This document shows, piece by piece, positions 13,125 through 52,370 of a DNA stretch of 64,000 nucleotides. The stretch spans positions 1,657,001-1,721,000 of the forward strand of contig OZ025215.1 of the NCBI GenBank assembly GCA_964019055.1, in the 5' to 3' direction. Positions within the stretch are counted from its first letter, which is position 1. Every line of letters begins with the position of its first letter. The DNA is from Anthopleura xanthogrammica (Eukaryota; Cnidaria; Anthozoa; Actiniaria; Actiniidae). The notes under the pieces were generated by a model. That model had not been told where the DNA came from and did no database searches. It saw nothing but the letters and a program-made list of their open reading frames with translations. The position numbers and the translations under genes are program-made.

Positions 13125-14215
13125 AAGTTTATTTAGTCATTAGAGATTTTTTTCATTAAAAGCCTCCGTTTCCAAGAGTTGTTTTCAAGAGTGTCTCACT
13201 CGTAATAGTAGTTAATGGATGACTATTACGAACATCTTCCGACATTTAAAACGTCTGAAACTTCACCGTAATAACCTTGAAGGGCCTCACAGTCACTCTG
13301 TGTATTAATTCTGGTGATTTCCCTGAAACAATATATATCTTTCGCACTCTTTCCTCGGAGTTTTAAGCCACAGTTTTCAAGAGTTGTTGCCAAGAGTTTT
13401 CCACTCTTCAATAGTTTGGGGGGGGGGGGGGGGGGGGGGGGGTGGGGGAGGTTTGGGGGCTAGTCAAGATCCACGATAATTTCCAAAGAGTGTACAAACT
13501 CCTGGACTCGCTTTTTTTTAAAAAAAAAAACATGAAATAAAAAATAAAAAATAAAATATAAAAATAAAAAAAGAATAAAAATAAAAAAAATATAAAAAAA
13601 AGAAGAAGAAGAAGAAGAAGAAGAAGATGCTAAAAATAGTTTGGTTTATAAAAGTTTGAGATGACAATGCTTTTAACGTGCCGGACGTTTAAAAGTTTTT
13701 GTCATACTGCTATCGGCAATAACAAGAAGGTCAAAATGGTTCACAACAAGGAATAATGCCTCGAGCATGATTACACATAAAAGATATGAATAAATTATAT
13801 TCAATGCACTGATGATACAAAGTCAGCCATTAAAATTAAATCTGATTAAAAAAAATGTGAATTTAGGAAAAGAAACTTGAATCCTAGAAAACAAAAGATT
13901 TTTTCATTCGTTTACTCCACAATATTCTGCAAACTTAAGGCCGATTTCAACGGCTTGTTGTGAAATTGGTTTTTCGCTGCCGTCAATCAAAATGACTACG
14001 TATACTGATTCCGAACTAATACCGACTGCAAACGAGAGACTTCCGTTCTGACATGCCATCAGCCGACAAGTCTTTTAAGTCAATCGAGTCTGGGCTGTTA
14101 TGGTCTCCCTGTGTAATTATGAATAACTATAAGCCATACCATGTGCGATCTACGAATAAATGTGTGTACGGCTATCTTGAATGTTCTTCTTGAGTTCCTA
14201 CCGTAGGAACTCAAG

Positions 14216-14300
14216 AATGCATGACATGATATGACATGACGTAACATGACATGACCTGACGTGACGTGACATGACCTGACGTGACATGACATGACGTGAC
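14216..14300 (+). repeat. TGACA/TGACG pentamer repeat
   Basis: Imperfect tandem copies of 'atgacatgacctgacgtgac' type pentamers. They lie in the upstream region of gene 1 and are absent from the matching place near 36480, so this is a copy-specific expansion. Confidence 0.85.
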
Positions 14301-14515
14301 TATGGACGATAACTTTGCGATATGCATTCGGTTTTGGTTGGGAAGATTGCGTAATTTTGGTTGACAGGTGAGAGAAAACAATTTCCGTGACAACAATTAG
14401 AGTTGAAAAAAATCCCTCTTCTTCATGATATTTGAAAGAGGCTCGTGAAAGGGGGGGAGGGAGGTTTGGGGTGTCTTTATCCCATTTCCCAGCCCAAAAT
14501 TATATCATAAGTTAG

Positions 14516-14770
14516 AAAAAACCTACTAATGGTCTATCACCAATCGAGCCCTGTGATTGGCTGAGCTACTAGGGGTCTATTAGTGATAGACCTCTAGTAG
14601 CGAAAAGCGCCGGTTTTGAAAACCAAAAAATATATATTTAAAGCAAAATCCAAAACTTTTTGCATCCTTTTATTCGACCGATTAGTAGGTTTTTACTAAA
14701 ACAATTAGACCTCTCGCCCTCATGGGCTATTGACTCGTAGACCATTCGGACTCGAGGACTAATTGTTAAA
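14516..14770. mobile_element. Foldback/MITE-like insertions upstream of gene 1
   Basis: An inverted pair 'aaaacctactaatggtc' (14518) and 'gaccgattagtaggttttt' (14674) encloses a further palindrome, 'ggtctat...atagacc'. A second pair, 'aacaattagacctc' and 'gaggactaattgtt', follows. The whole stretch is missing at the matching place upstream of gene 2, which supports insertion after the duplication. Confidence 0.65.
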
Positions 14771-14972
14771 TATTATGTCTTACACACAACCCATGAAAGC
14801 GAGGGTCAGCCCCCCTCACTAGGGGAGGGGGAGACAATAGCAATTCTTACCCTGGTATCTTTACATTTTTTAAACTTTATCGAAAGATAAATCCATTAAC
14901 ATTTTAGATTACAAACGTATTAGAAGCAAAAAAAAAAAAAAAAAAAGAAAAAGAAGATTATAAATGTAATAC

Positions 14973-16917
14973 TAAAGGATTATTAACCGAGCGCGAGGTC
15001 TGTACGGGAAAATATCAGACCGAGGTCTTGACAGTACGGACCGAGCGCAGCGAGGTCCGTACAAAAAAGACCGAGGTCTGATATTTTCTCGTAAAGACCG
15101 AGCAAGCGAGGTTAATAAATCGTTTATTATATGGCTCTTTTTTTTTAGCTGCGTCGATAAAAAACACGCGAACTTCCGGTATCGCGCGAATATCGATTTG
15201 CCAGGTATCAATCGTTTCCAACTAGCAAAACACATAAAGTCAAAATTCGCTCGGAGAATGGTCCTCTTCGTCGCTCATAATTTCTTTGTTCGCTTTTTGT
15301 TTTATTTTGCTTATAAATTTCTTGTTTTACGAGAAAAAATGTCAAATTTCGCGCCGTGAAAATAGAGATTACTTCATGAAAAGCGCGCGCGTACGGGATT
15401 TTCGCACGAGTTGGTGAAGTATCTGAAATCGAACGAGTGAGCGCAGCGAACGAGTGAGATTTCTGATACAAAACCAACGAGTGCGAAAATCCCGTACAAA
15501 GCGCTTTTCATGCTGTAATTTATTTATTTTATACATACTGAGATTTTGTTGTTTTTAATTTATTCACATTTAATTGGTTTTCTAAAACAATTACAAAACT
15601 CGTGTAATAATTTCTTTTCGAAAAATTAAGCTTTTACTAGAAGCTATGATGTAAAAATATCAGTAATCATAACTAGTACAAAGTAAAATCGGTAAGCTAA
15701 TGAAGTTTTGGCTGATTTTTTTTCTTCTTTTGGCTTAGTTTGTCACTGTGGGCTGTCTTCGTCTGACGACTCCAACACACGCTTGATGCGTTTAAAGCTA
15801 CGTGTAGACTCTGTTGATTTAAATGAGTGATTTGCGGAATTCGGTGACTTGTTAACGGTGTTGATTGTTATATTAAACTGTCCTCCGTGAAAAACTGCTC
15901 CACTGAAAGGACCTGCTGGAGGCAAACTAGAACTTTTCATGAATGAAGATTCACGGCACTCGGTGTGCACTGCACTTTGTAAACTCGACACTGGCCTTTT
16001 TTCTATAGACGTACTTGTAGTATTATTTCCACTCAGAATCAAAGACATGTTTTTCTGTTGTTCGTTTGAGATGGTACTGTAGTTGTTGACGCTTGAAGGT
16101 TTCTGTGGCCAGATAATTGCATTATATGAGTTGGCGGGACGTTGTTGTCGTTCAGTTTTTGCATCATAGTTTTTCGTGCGCTATGGTTGGTGAGTCTTCG
16201 CTTTTCATCAAAACCTGCTTTGTCTGCCATAGTTTTCATTAAACTATTTAACTTGTTGACTCCCATTGCATTGGTCTTGAACCATGGTTTATCAGGGTTC
16301 TTAGCATAATTAATACCAAGATAAAACGGTGAATCGCTATCCTTCATCGAGCTAGGTCTTTTCTCAGAATAAACTTTGTAAACAAACACTGGATCTCTGT
16401 CCGGCGAACCATCTCTTCTCTTCTCTTCGTGTCTTCGAAAGAGTATTTTTGTTTTTTTGGTCTTCTATAAACTTGTCTATAGGTTTGTCTAGAGACACAA
16501 ATCTTCTTGATTGTTCAGCCATCCTCACAAATATCTCCTAGCTCTTGATAAGTTTGAAATACGAACAACTAGCGTACACCGAAAATATTATTTTGTGAAA
16601 GCTGCCCGACAAAGCTACCCGCGATGACCGCGAAAACACGATTCGCCTCGACAGTGGTTTGTGATTGGACGAAACGCTTTTTTCACGTGTGAGAAATTCA
16701 TTTCGCCTCTCTGATTGGCTGAAAAAAGTCGCGAACTGGTTTTTCACATAGGGAGATTTGATAAGAAAATCTCAGTATGTATAAAATAAATTGTAAACAA
16801 ACTCGCAAATTTGATATACGATCCGGACCAATTGTCATGGTAACGGTCTGAGATGGGAAAATCTCAGACCGGAAATCAGCCAATCAGAGCGCGCGTACTA
16901 TCGTAGCCATATAATAA
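14973..16917 (-). mobile_element. Crypton-derived element, internally deleted, with empty site in the paralogous block
   Basis: The matching sequence near 37016-37035 reads straight from 'aatac' into 'aagtgactta'. Here 1945 bases lie between those strings, so the insertion limits are known to within a base or two. No target-site duplication is apparent. The left end carries long interrupted palindromes (14980-15115, with 'gaccgaggtctgatatttt'), a second large palindrome spans 15371-15513 ('gtacgggattttcgcac' with its reverse complement), and the minus strand encodes pieces of a tyrosine recombinase. The termini are shared with a second copy at 52371-53911. An inverted pair 'tttattatatggct' (15122) and 'agccatataataaa' (16905) lies near the ends. 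Confidence 0.75.
15743..16520 (-). pseudogene. Crypton-type tyrosine recombinase remnant (DUF3504-like)
   Basis: Reading the minus strand, a start near 16520 gives 'MAEQSRRFVSLDKPIDKFI', like the N-terminal segment of Crypton-derived recombinases. About 40 codons later the frame shifts directly into the C-terminal catalytic region (16389-16039), with 'DSPFYLGIN', 'MGVNKLNSLMKTMADKAG', 'NHSARKTM' (the HxxR motif) and 'HIMQLSGHRN' (the second His). The following tail (16048-15743) is in another frame. The central catalytic-domain half is missing, so this is a dead deletion derivative, not an active enzyme. The family assignment rests on the HSARKTM/LSGHRN signature; KCTD1- and ZMYM-type host genes carry related domains. 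Confidence 0.75.
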
Positions 16918-17119
16918 AAGTGACTTAATAAGCATTAGAAGATTTGCTTGCTGTGGGGACCCCCCTACATACATTTTGACTTGTTCGATAGATTTCTCGG
17001 AACTGCCGTTACTGATTTATGCCAGCAAGAAGAAGAATATTTTTTTTCGGTTTTCAAACCATAGCTATGTAGAATATACATGACGTTTTTTTGCATATAG
17101 TTTAAATGTATAGTGAAAA

Positions 17120-17216
17120 CATGTGATTGGTAGCAGAAGATCTCAAGAAACAAGATTATCGAAGCCAAATTGTTTCTATATTGGGAAAAAAGGCGAAGCA
17201 AATCTAAGCGAATCGA
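17120..17216 (+). promoter_or_regulatory. Conserved upstream segment, possible first non-coding exon of gene 1
   Basis: 'catgtgattggtagcagaag' (an inverted CCAAT box) and the next 80 bases are nearly identical upstream of gene 2 (37228-37345). Both copies end at the same good donor, 'aatcga|gtaagttgatt', with the donor at 17217. A matching acceptor 'cacttcacag' ends at 19555, before the coding ATG. I infer a leader exon here; no TATA box or transcription start can be fixed from sequence. Confidence 0.35.
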
Positions 17217-17542
17217 GTAAGTTGATTTTATACGTAAATCTTAGGATATTATCAGTATAAGTTTTCTTGTAAATGTAACAGAAATCCTAGAGTTAATTTA
17301 CCATCATAAGTTTTAATTTTATAAATTGATAGAGATATAAGTGCATGCCCCGGCGATTTTTAAGGAAAATATACCTCTAGTCTGAACAAGGACGACAATC
17401 TTGGCTCCTCTGCATGTCTAGACATATCCTCACTGATATTTGAATGGGAAAGTCCCCGAATTTTTACCGTATTTCAATATGTTTTAAAAAAAAATTTACA
17501 GGAAAAAAAATCGGTATTAACCATTGGAAATCTCTCATTTTT

Positions 17543-17829
17543 CCCCGGGGGGGGGGGGGATACTTCGGGTCGTTTCATACGGGGATGCTGCGCCCGGACT
17601 CTCGACCCCTTACCCTTTGCTATACCAAATTGCAGCAAAAAAGTACCACTTTAATTTACCTTTATGCCTGAAAAGATACCCCTTTCACATAACTTTGAAG
17701 AAAATCTACCCCTTTTTATACCAAAACTCACAAATTAATCCACCCCTTTGCTATACTTGAGGCCTGAAAAAAGTACCCCTTTCGGGCGGAGCATCCCCAT
17801 ATAGTCCATTATAGGGAGTACCCCCCGGC
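17543..17829. mobile_element. Foldback element with poly-G/poly-C ends
   Basis: The left end, 'ccccggggggggggg' followed by 'atacttcgggtcgtttcatacggggatgc', is answered on the right by 'gcatccccatatagtcc' and 'agtaccccccggc'. Inside, 'taccccttt' recurs several times. The element is absent from the equivalent interval upstream of gene 2 (about 37620), so it inserted after the duplication. It has no coding capacity. Confidence 0.7.
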
Positions 17830-18881
17830 ATTTTTCGACAACTTTACTACATACTATTAACATTTAATGCATATCGGGGCAATTCTATATTTTATTTAGA
17901 TTAAATGAAAAATTTAGTTCTCTAAGTGCCTCTTAAGTCAGAGTCTATGAATGTTTTGAAACCATTGGAAGCAATATATCAAAGATCAAATAAAGTAAGA
18001 TTTGGCGTGTGACTACCTTTACAAAGATGCTTGATAAGTAGTGGATTAGTACAGACAGTTGATTCAGAACTGCTTGCGAGTATAAAGCTATAAGAATGAC
18101 AATGCATTTTGGACACTGTGTGACAAAATGATAAACTTTTACTCCTACAATTAGAGCTTCAAAAAAAGTATCCTTTCGGGCCTGTGTGGGTACGTGTTTG
18201 TAACATATGTTTTATACATGAAAGCAATTATTAAGTCATAACTTTTGATGCGCTACACAATACAAATTAATATTTGTCTTCTAAACTTTCTAAATATTTA
18301 AACCCCCCCCCCCCCCCCCCAGAATTTTAAAAATATTTATCAAAGTAAAAGTAGTTAGTCTACACCAATATTTATGCTTATTATACTTTATGGAATTAAA
18401 TTCAGTTTATACCAATAATGCATTTTGGTAGTAGCTGAATTAAGTTCCATTTGTGCCAGGCTATATTTTACCTTATAAATTAAACAAAAGAAGAACAATT
18501 ACAGGGAATCTATTGAACTCACATCGTTTAAAAGTATGTGTACAACTTCAGTTGATTTCTCATCCCCCTCGAGCTCTGTCATGAGCCTGGAAATAACCCT
18601 CTCCCACTCCTATTTTCCCTCCCACCCCTATTTCCCCCACCGAGGACATTTTTACATTTCTTTTGTGTTTATTTCTAAAGTATTATGCATCCAACAATTT
18701 TTTTTGAAGTTGTGTTCTGTATGAGTCCCAGGAATTCAGCTCATTTTTTTTTACCATAACATCCTGGTTTTCAATTTTTCCCCATCCTTATATTCTTTTA
18801 CCAGTGTGTGCAGATATTTAGATATTTTGCACCCCCTCCCCCTTGGGAGACTAGAAACACTGTTATCTTAATTTATTACAA

Positions 18882-19103
18882 TAGTCCCCTTCACAGTTTC
18901 CCACACCATCTTGAAAGCAAGTAAGCCATATATGCCTTTGTATTGGAGCGAGATGAACTGTGAGCTTGCAATGATAGAGACATTTGAATAATTGTCCAAG
19001 GTGTTAAAAAAGGTCTCTATCATTGCAAGCTCACTGTTTGTCTCCCTTCAATGCAAAGGCACAGCTACCTTTCAAGATGGCCAGAGAACTGTGAAGGGGA
19101 CTA
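18882..19103. mobile_element. Long-armed foldback element
   Basis: The arms are about 100 bases. 'tagtccccttcacagtt' at 18882 pairs with 'aactgtgaaggggacta' ending at 19103, and the inner ends 'gtgagcttgcaatgatagag' (18959) and 'ctctatcattgcaagctcac' pair exactly. A related half-copy lies at 60150-60232. Part of it forms a short open frame that I do not regard as a gene. Confidence 0.8.
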
Positions 19104-19641
19104 TTAAGCCAAGATTTCTTGAGGTCCTAAACCATGAGGGTGTAAAAATGAAATTGTTGATTGAATTGAAATTTAAGGCCACAATTAGATTAAAATGAAA
19201 TATCTTCTTGACTGCTTCTTAACTCAGGCAGTATGTTAAGGCCACTGCCCTAATTGAATAATAAAAATACTTTTAGTTTCAAAGAAAGAAGCAAAGTAAA
19301 ACAGATAGCTGATTTAAATTACTTTCCAATTTTTCCAGCTTGTTTTGACTCTTTCTTACTTACTGTGGGGGTTATAAATTTTCATTCAGTAATTTTAAGG
19401 GGGACCAGTGTCCCAGAGTATTATAGTGAATGACAGGATTATAAGTTATTAATTATGGATAAAGTATTATTTTGTTATTAGAAAATATGAAATATAATTA
19501 AAGTGAATATGAAGTAAAAAAAAGTTTTTTTAAATTTTTGTGTTTTCACTTCACAGGCCTGGGATGGATATCATCTTTCTGTTGAATGATATTGATTGAT
19601 ACAAATTTCAACTTCTGAATACAATTTTGTATTTATAAAAC

Positions 19642-35083
<15,442 letters not shown>

Positions 35084-35372
35084 ACACTGTGGGGACATGT
35101 CAGATAAAGAGACTTACGTTCATATAGTAGAAAGTGGTGCCAATGCAATTGCTGATAACCATCTGTAAACACGGTGACACATGTCAGATAAAGAGACTTT
35201 TTTGTACGTTGACAAAGAGCGCGAGCATAATTTGTAAAATTGGCGGGAAACAATTTGGAATACTCCTTACCTCTTCGTCCAGCGCAAAGGTTCAGCTAGA
35301 CTTGCTCCAAGCCGACCTCTCTGACTCACAACTGAAAGTAAGAAAAAAAATATCAGAGAATCGAACATAGAG

Positions 35373-35378
35373 AATAAA
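35373..35378 (+). terminator. Possible polyadenylation signal of gene 1
   Basis: AATAAA, 290 bases after the stop codon. It is the first canonical hexamer downstream, but no cleavage site evidence is available. Confidence 0.4.
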
Positions 35379-35399
35379 AGAAGTGTATTCGTAGCATCT

Positions 35400-35468
35400 A
35401 AAAAACGAGCAGGAGTGTTTTATCAAGCATAAATAATTGATAAAACACGTGCTGCGAGTTTTTTAAAT
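35400..35468. mobile_element. Short foldback
   Basis: 'aaaaaacgagcaggagtgttttatcaa' pairs with 'ttgataaaacacgtgctgcgagttttttaa' around a 10-base loop. Arms are about 28 bases with a few mismatches, like the small foldbacks elsewhere in the window. Confidence 0.6.
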
Positions 35469-36095
35469 GGCTCTAAGAAACTCATTAATTTTCAATGACC
35501 ATTTTGTCCAATATCGATGAAACTATGAAATCGAAAAATGTAATTAGTTGATTGATATGAGAAAACAAAAGAAAAAAGGTCTTGATGTTTCCATTTGGGA
35601 ATAATGTATCTACAATAACAATAGACAAATAAAATTAGAAATTCAAATGTGCAGAATTTGCTAGCAGTCAGTACTTTATTCGCATGAAGCAGTTAAGTTG
35701 TCATTTTCATTTGGTGTTTCATATACGCAGCAGAATGCCACCAAAACGGAGGTTCGGCACATGAAAGCGCGACGTATGAATTGGGCCTTAGACAGCCCAA
35801 AACAGACGCAGAAGAAAAGAAAGCTATAGAAGATTCTACTCCAAGTCAACTCGTTATGCAACAAAATGGGCTTTTAAAATCTTTTAAAACTTTGGAAAGT
35901 AATTCAGTGTATCCGGAGAAACTTTTATCATGAAGACACATGTGACTTTATCATAAAGGTTTAGGGTGATCAGGAATTCATTGTTCACGCATTATACCCC
36001 ATTATTCCTCTGGGCCTCGAACATCCCCCGCGCCCTGGAATCGCTTTGGGGAAAGAAAAAAAAAAGGATAAAGGATGTAAAAAACGTGACGTTTC
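35469..36095. other. Intergenic stretch between gene 1 and block 2
   Basis: No gene, RNA or clear repeat is recognised. Short frames here lack splice or family support. Confidence 0.45.
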
Positions 36096-37227
36096 ACAAC
36101 AAGGAATAATGCCTCGAGCATGATAACACAATTAATCTTATTCAAAAACGTTATGATTTAATTCATTTCAATGCATAATCAATTTCAATCTGATTGAAGA
36201 AAAAAAAGTGAATTTAGGAAAAGAAACTTGAATCCCGGAAAAAAAAGATTGATTCATTCTTTCACTCCTCAATATTTTGCAAATTTAGGGATTCAACGTT
36301 TGGTTTATACTTTCCAAAAGTCCTCTGTCCCTTTCTTTTTTTTATTTTTTTAAATTTTTTGCTTGTTGTGAAATTAGTTTTTCGCTGCCGTCAATCAAAA
36401 TGAATACGTAATACTGATTCCGAACTAAAACCGACTGCAAACGAGAGACTTCTGTTCTGACATGGCATTGATCAGTTGACAAGTAATCGAGTCTGGGTGA
36501 ATAATTGGGCGATATGCATTAGGTTTTTGGTTGGAAACATTGCGTCATTTTGGTTGACAGGAGGGAAAGAACAATTTCCGTGACAGCAATTAGAGTTGGG
36601 AAAAAACCCTCCTCTTCAGTTCTTGACTTAACGTAACTAATATTGAAAAAATGTATAATAAAATAAGACGCTTATTAGCTTAGCTGTTGCGCAAAGCTTT
36701 ATTCGGTGAAATATAAATTAACAAAGTAAGATTGTCCATAATACATAAAAATTCAGACTCAAATAACACGAAAAAAGAAATACAGTTCTTCAGGTTTCGA
36801 TTTCTATTTTTGGATACTTAGTAGATGTCTATACTCCCACACAACACATGAAAGCGAGGGTCAGCCGAGCAAAAAGTGCATTAGGGGAAGGGAGAGACGA
36901 TAACAATTCGTACCCTGGTATCTTTACATTTTTTAAACTTTTTTTGGAGGATAAATTTTATTAACATTTTAGATTACAATCTATTAGAAGCAAAAAAAAG
37001 AGAAAGAAGAATATAAATTTAATACAAGTGACTTATAAGCATTAGAAAATCTTTGGCTTGCTATGGGGACCCCCCTACGTACAGTTTGACTTATTCGATA
37101 GATTTCTCGGAACTGCCGTTAATTAATTATGCCAGCAAGAAGAAAAATTTTTTTTTTTGGTTTTCAAACCTTAACTATGTAGAATATACATGATTTTTTA
37201 CTTGCATATAGTTTAAGTGTATAGTGA

Positions 37228-37345
37228 AAACATGTGATTGGTAGCAGAAGATCTCAAGAAACAAGATTATCGAAGCCAAATGGTTTCTATATTGGGAAAA
37301 GGCGAAGCAAATGTTACTTCCGACTCTTCGATGTCACCAAATCGA
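37228..37345 (+). promoter_or_regulatory. Conserved upstream segment, possible first non-coding exon of gene 2
   Basis: Same sequence as upstream of gene 1, with inverted CCAAT ('gtgattggtagc') and donor 'aatcga|gtaagttg' at 37346. It carries a 14-base extra segment ('gttacttccgactcttcg' region). The matching acceptor 'cccacttcacag' ends at 39240. Confidence 0.35.
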
Positions 37346-39330
37346 GTAAGTTGATTTCACTTCGAATTCATGTAAATGTAAAATCTTAGGATATTATCAG
37401 CATAAGTTTTCATGTAAATGTAAAATCCTAGAATATTACCATTATAAGTTTTAATCTTATAAATTGATAGAGATATAAGTGCGTGCACCCGATTTCTAAG
37501 AAGAAATATATCTCTAGTGTGAACAAGGATAACACACAATCTTGGCTCCTTTGGAGACATATCCTCAGGGAAATTTGAACGGGAGAGTCCCCCAATTTGT
37601 ACCATTTTTCAAAACGTTTTTTAAAAAAACTTCACGAAAACTTTACGATTTTTTGATACAACTTTGCGGGCTACTGGCCTAAGCTAAGTTGTGATTAATT
37701 ACATTTTCCTCCCTTTTTCCCCCGGTCTTATTCCTTATATTCCTTATTCCTTAATTTCATCTTGGTTCATCTTACTTAGCATAGGTATAGAATGTTTTAT
37801 TATTATTATTATTATATTATTATTATTATTATTGTTATTATCTCATGTTTCATGCATGAAAGCAATCATCAAGTCTTATAACTTTTGATGCACTGCAGCA
37901 ATACAAATATTTGCCTTCTAAACCTTCTAAATATAAACCCTTAATAATCTTTTAGAAAAAAAGGCTTTACGAATTATTAAGTTTAAGATTAATTAGCAAT
38001 TAATCAAATGATGCACAATTAATGTTAATCACTATATATTACAACAGATTTTGTATGAGAGGGAAAAGTCACCGCACAAAGCACGGTTACGGCACGGCAC
38101 GGACAATTGGACACAGCACAGAATGTCAAATGTTTTCATACATGGCACCGCACTAGTACCGACATGGTCACAGCAAGGTGTGGTCCATGCCATAAGTCAT
38201 ACGAAAACTGGTCTATGACATGGACCACATTTGTTGCAATAGTTAATGGTGGGGGAGCTATCTGGATTCTGAGTTGTAAAACAACTTTTTGATAGCCCCT
38301 TCTTTGTGAACCTAATTTTATTGTGCCCCCCCCCCAGAATCTCAGAATAGTTATCAAAGTACCAGTAGCTAGTCTACACAAGTATTTAATATGTGCTTCA
38401 AAATATGAGTAACCCTTAAAGTTGGGTATCAGGTTAGAATATTATGCATTATGGAATTAAATTAAGTTTATATCAATAATGCATTTTGGTAGTAGCTGAA
38501 TTAAGTTCCATTTGTGCCAGGCTATATTATACCTTATAAATTAAACAAAAAAAGGCAATAACAAGGAAGCTTAGTTGAACTCACTTTTAACAGCATGTGT
38601 ATAACTTCAGTTGATTTTCATCCCCCTCTGATGAACCTGGAAATGACCCCCTCCCCCCTATAGCCCCTGAGAAAAAGGGGATTTTATTTGTTCTGCCATG
38701 TGACCACAGGCAGCCCAAGCTACAATTATGGGTGCTGGTGTGTGAAGGAGCAAAATCTCTATTAACCCAAGATCCTAAACCTTGAGGGTGTAAAAGTAGA
38801 ATTATTGTTGAAAAGTGAAATATTTTAAGACCATTATAATATAAGATGAAAATTAATATTTAAATATTGGACTCTTCTTTAAACTCATGCAGTATATTAA
38901 GGCAACTGCCCTACTGGAATAAAAATACTTTTAGTTTTAAAGAAACAAGCAAAGCCAAACAGTTAGCTGATTTAATTAACTTTCCCATTCTCTTTCTTAC
39001 TTACTGGGGGGGTTATAAATTTTCATTCAGTAAATTATTTTAATTCACACAACAATAATTACTGCTTTTCCTTACACAGAAGGGCCAGTGTCCCAGAGTA
39101 TTATTCACAGTGAAGGACAGGATATTTAGTTATTAATTAATGAATAAAGTATTATTTTGTTATGTTAAATGAATTATGATTAAAGTGAATATGAAGCAAT
39201 TTTTTTCTCATTTTTTTCTCAATTTTTCCCCCACTTCACAGGAATGGATATCTTTTCTCTGTTGATTGATTTTGATCAATAAAAAATTTTTGAATTTCTA
39301 CTAGTGAATATAATTTCTTATTTATGAAAT

Positions 39331-51185
<11,855 letters not shown>

Positions 51186-51254
51186 CACATCATTAAACGA
51201 TGGAGTTCTAACGGAGGAAGAATGCTACCTGATGATCTTTTCAGGCTACTAGGC

Positions 51255-51370
51255 GAAAGCATGGGTGGCGTTGCGGTGAAATCGCTCGCTTCTCACCAAT
51301 GTGACCCGGGTTCGAGTCCAATTGGGCTTGGTGTCATATGTGAGTAGAATTGTTTGTTGGTTCTCTCCTG
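51255..51370 (+). mobile_element. tRNA-derived SINE fragment
   Basis: 'gggtggcgttgcggtgaaat' then 'gacccgggttcgagtcc' (a good B-box) and 'gtcatatgtgagtagaattg...ttggttctctcctgtg', the layout of a tRNA-derived SINE head and body. It lies in the presumed 3' UTR of gene 2, sense. The A-box is degraded. Confidence 0.6.
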
Positions 51371-51395
51371 TGTTTCAAGTAATAGATACAATATC

Positions 51396-51401
51396 AATAA
51401 A
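51396..51401 (+). terminator. Possible polyadenylation signal of gene 2
   Basis: AATAAA 211 bases after the stop, just downstream of the SINE fragment. No direct evidence of use. Confidence 0.35.
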
Positions 51402-52370
51402 AGTGGCAACGAGCCGGAGGAGTTTTTAATGAGGATACTGATTTCTGAAGAGTAGATTTTAAAAGCAGTGTTATTTAAGAAAATCAGTGTTATGTTTCTA
51501 AGGAGCATGCGTACAATGTTTTCTGATGTCACACATTGTTTGGTACTGGCATCCCACATTGAATATTGATCCTGGGTCCTCCCTACGCCACTGTTGCCAT
51601 GATTTTTTTAAAATTTTTATCTACCAAATGTACATGAAAAAAATCCTGAAGTCGCAGTCAGGTTAACTGCGTAATAAATATTTAATTTGTCACTGATTTT
51701 TTTGATTTTTATCACCCTAGTAATAGGGCTACTCTATAACTTCTACATATTTTCTATTATTCATTTTAATGCTTTTACAAGCACACCCAGATTTACCTGT
51801 TCGATGGTGGACCCTTCTGACCGGCTTACGTTTTCCCTTGTAAACTCGAGGTCAGTGGTAAACTAAGTCATATCATAGTTCTCTAAAACATATCAAAGAG
51901 CCAAGTTCATAGCATTAAAAACTAATCTTAAGTTTTTTTTTTCTTGGTCTATGACGTCACGTGAAAACGAAGAATAGCTACTCGTCTGGGTCGCGTAAGA
52001 ATGAAAATCAGTGTATGTAATCAGTAATCTTCAAAATGAATATAATCATATCTGAAAATTGACGAGTAACCACGCCAAAAAACATTTTAAAACTAATTTG
52101 AATATTTATAATTTAAGCTCAAAAATGTGGGCACCCATTACGTTTAAAATTTCCAAAATTGCCTCTAGACTACAAATAAAAAATGCATGTCAGCAGCCAA
52201 AATTTTTTTAATAACTTTTAAAATATTTTAGTTTTTATGTTTACACCTAATTGCAAGAACGTTGTCATATAAAAATAAAAAATAACAAAATAACAAATAG
52301 GAATTGATTAGAAATATTTTTCTTTATTTTGGTTCTGCCTAGATTGATGAGTATAACTGTTTAGTAATAT
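51402..52370. other. Intergenic region after gene 2
   Basis: AT-rich, with no gene, RNA or clear repeat recognised. Confidence 0.45.

Noticed and set aside
14098..14396. His/Val/Ser-rich minus-strand frames (CHVTSGHV type)
   Set aside because: Products of the TGACA/TGACG pentamer repeat.
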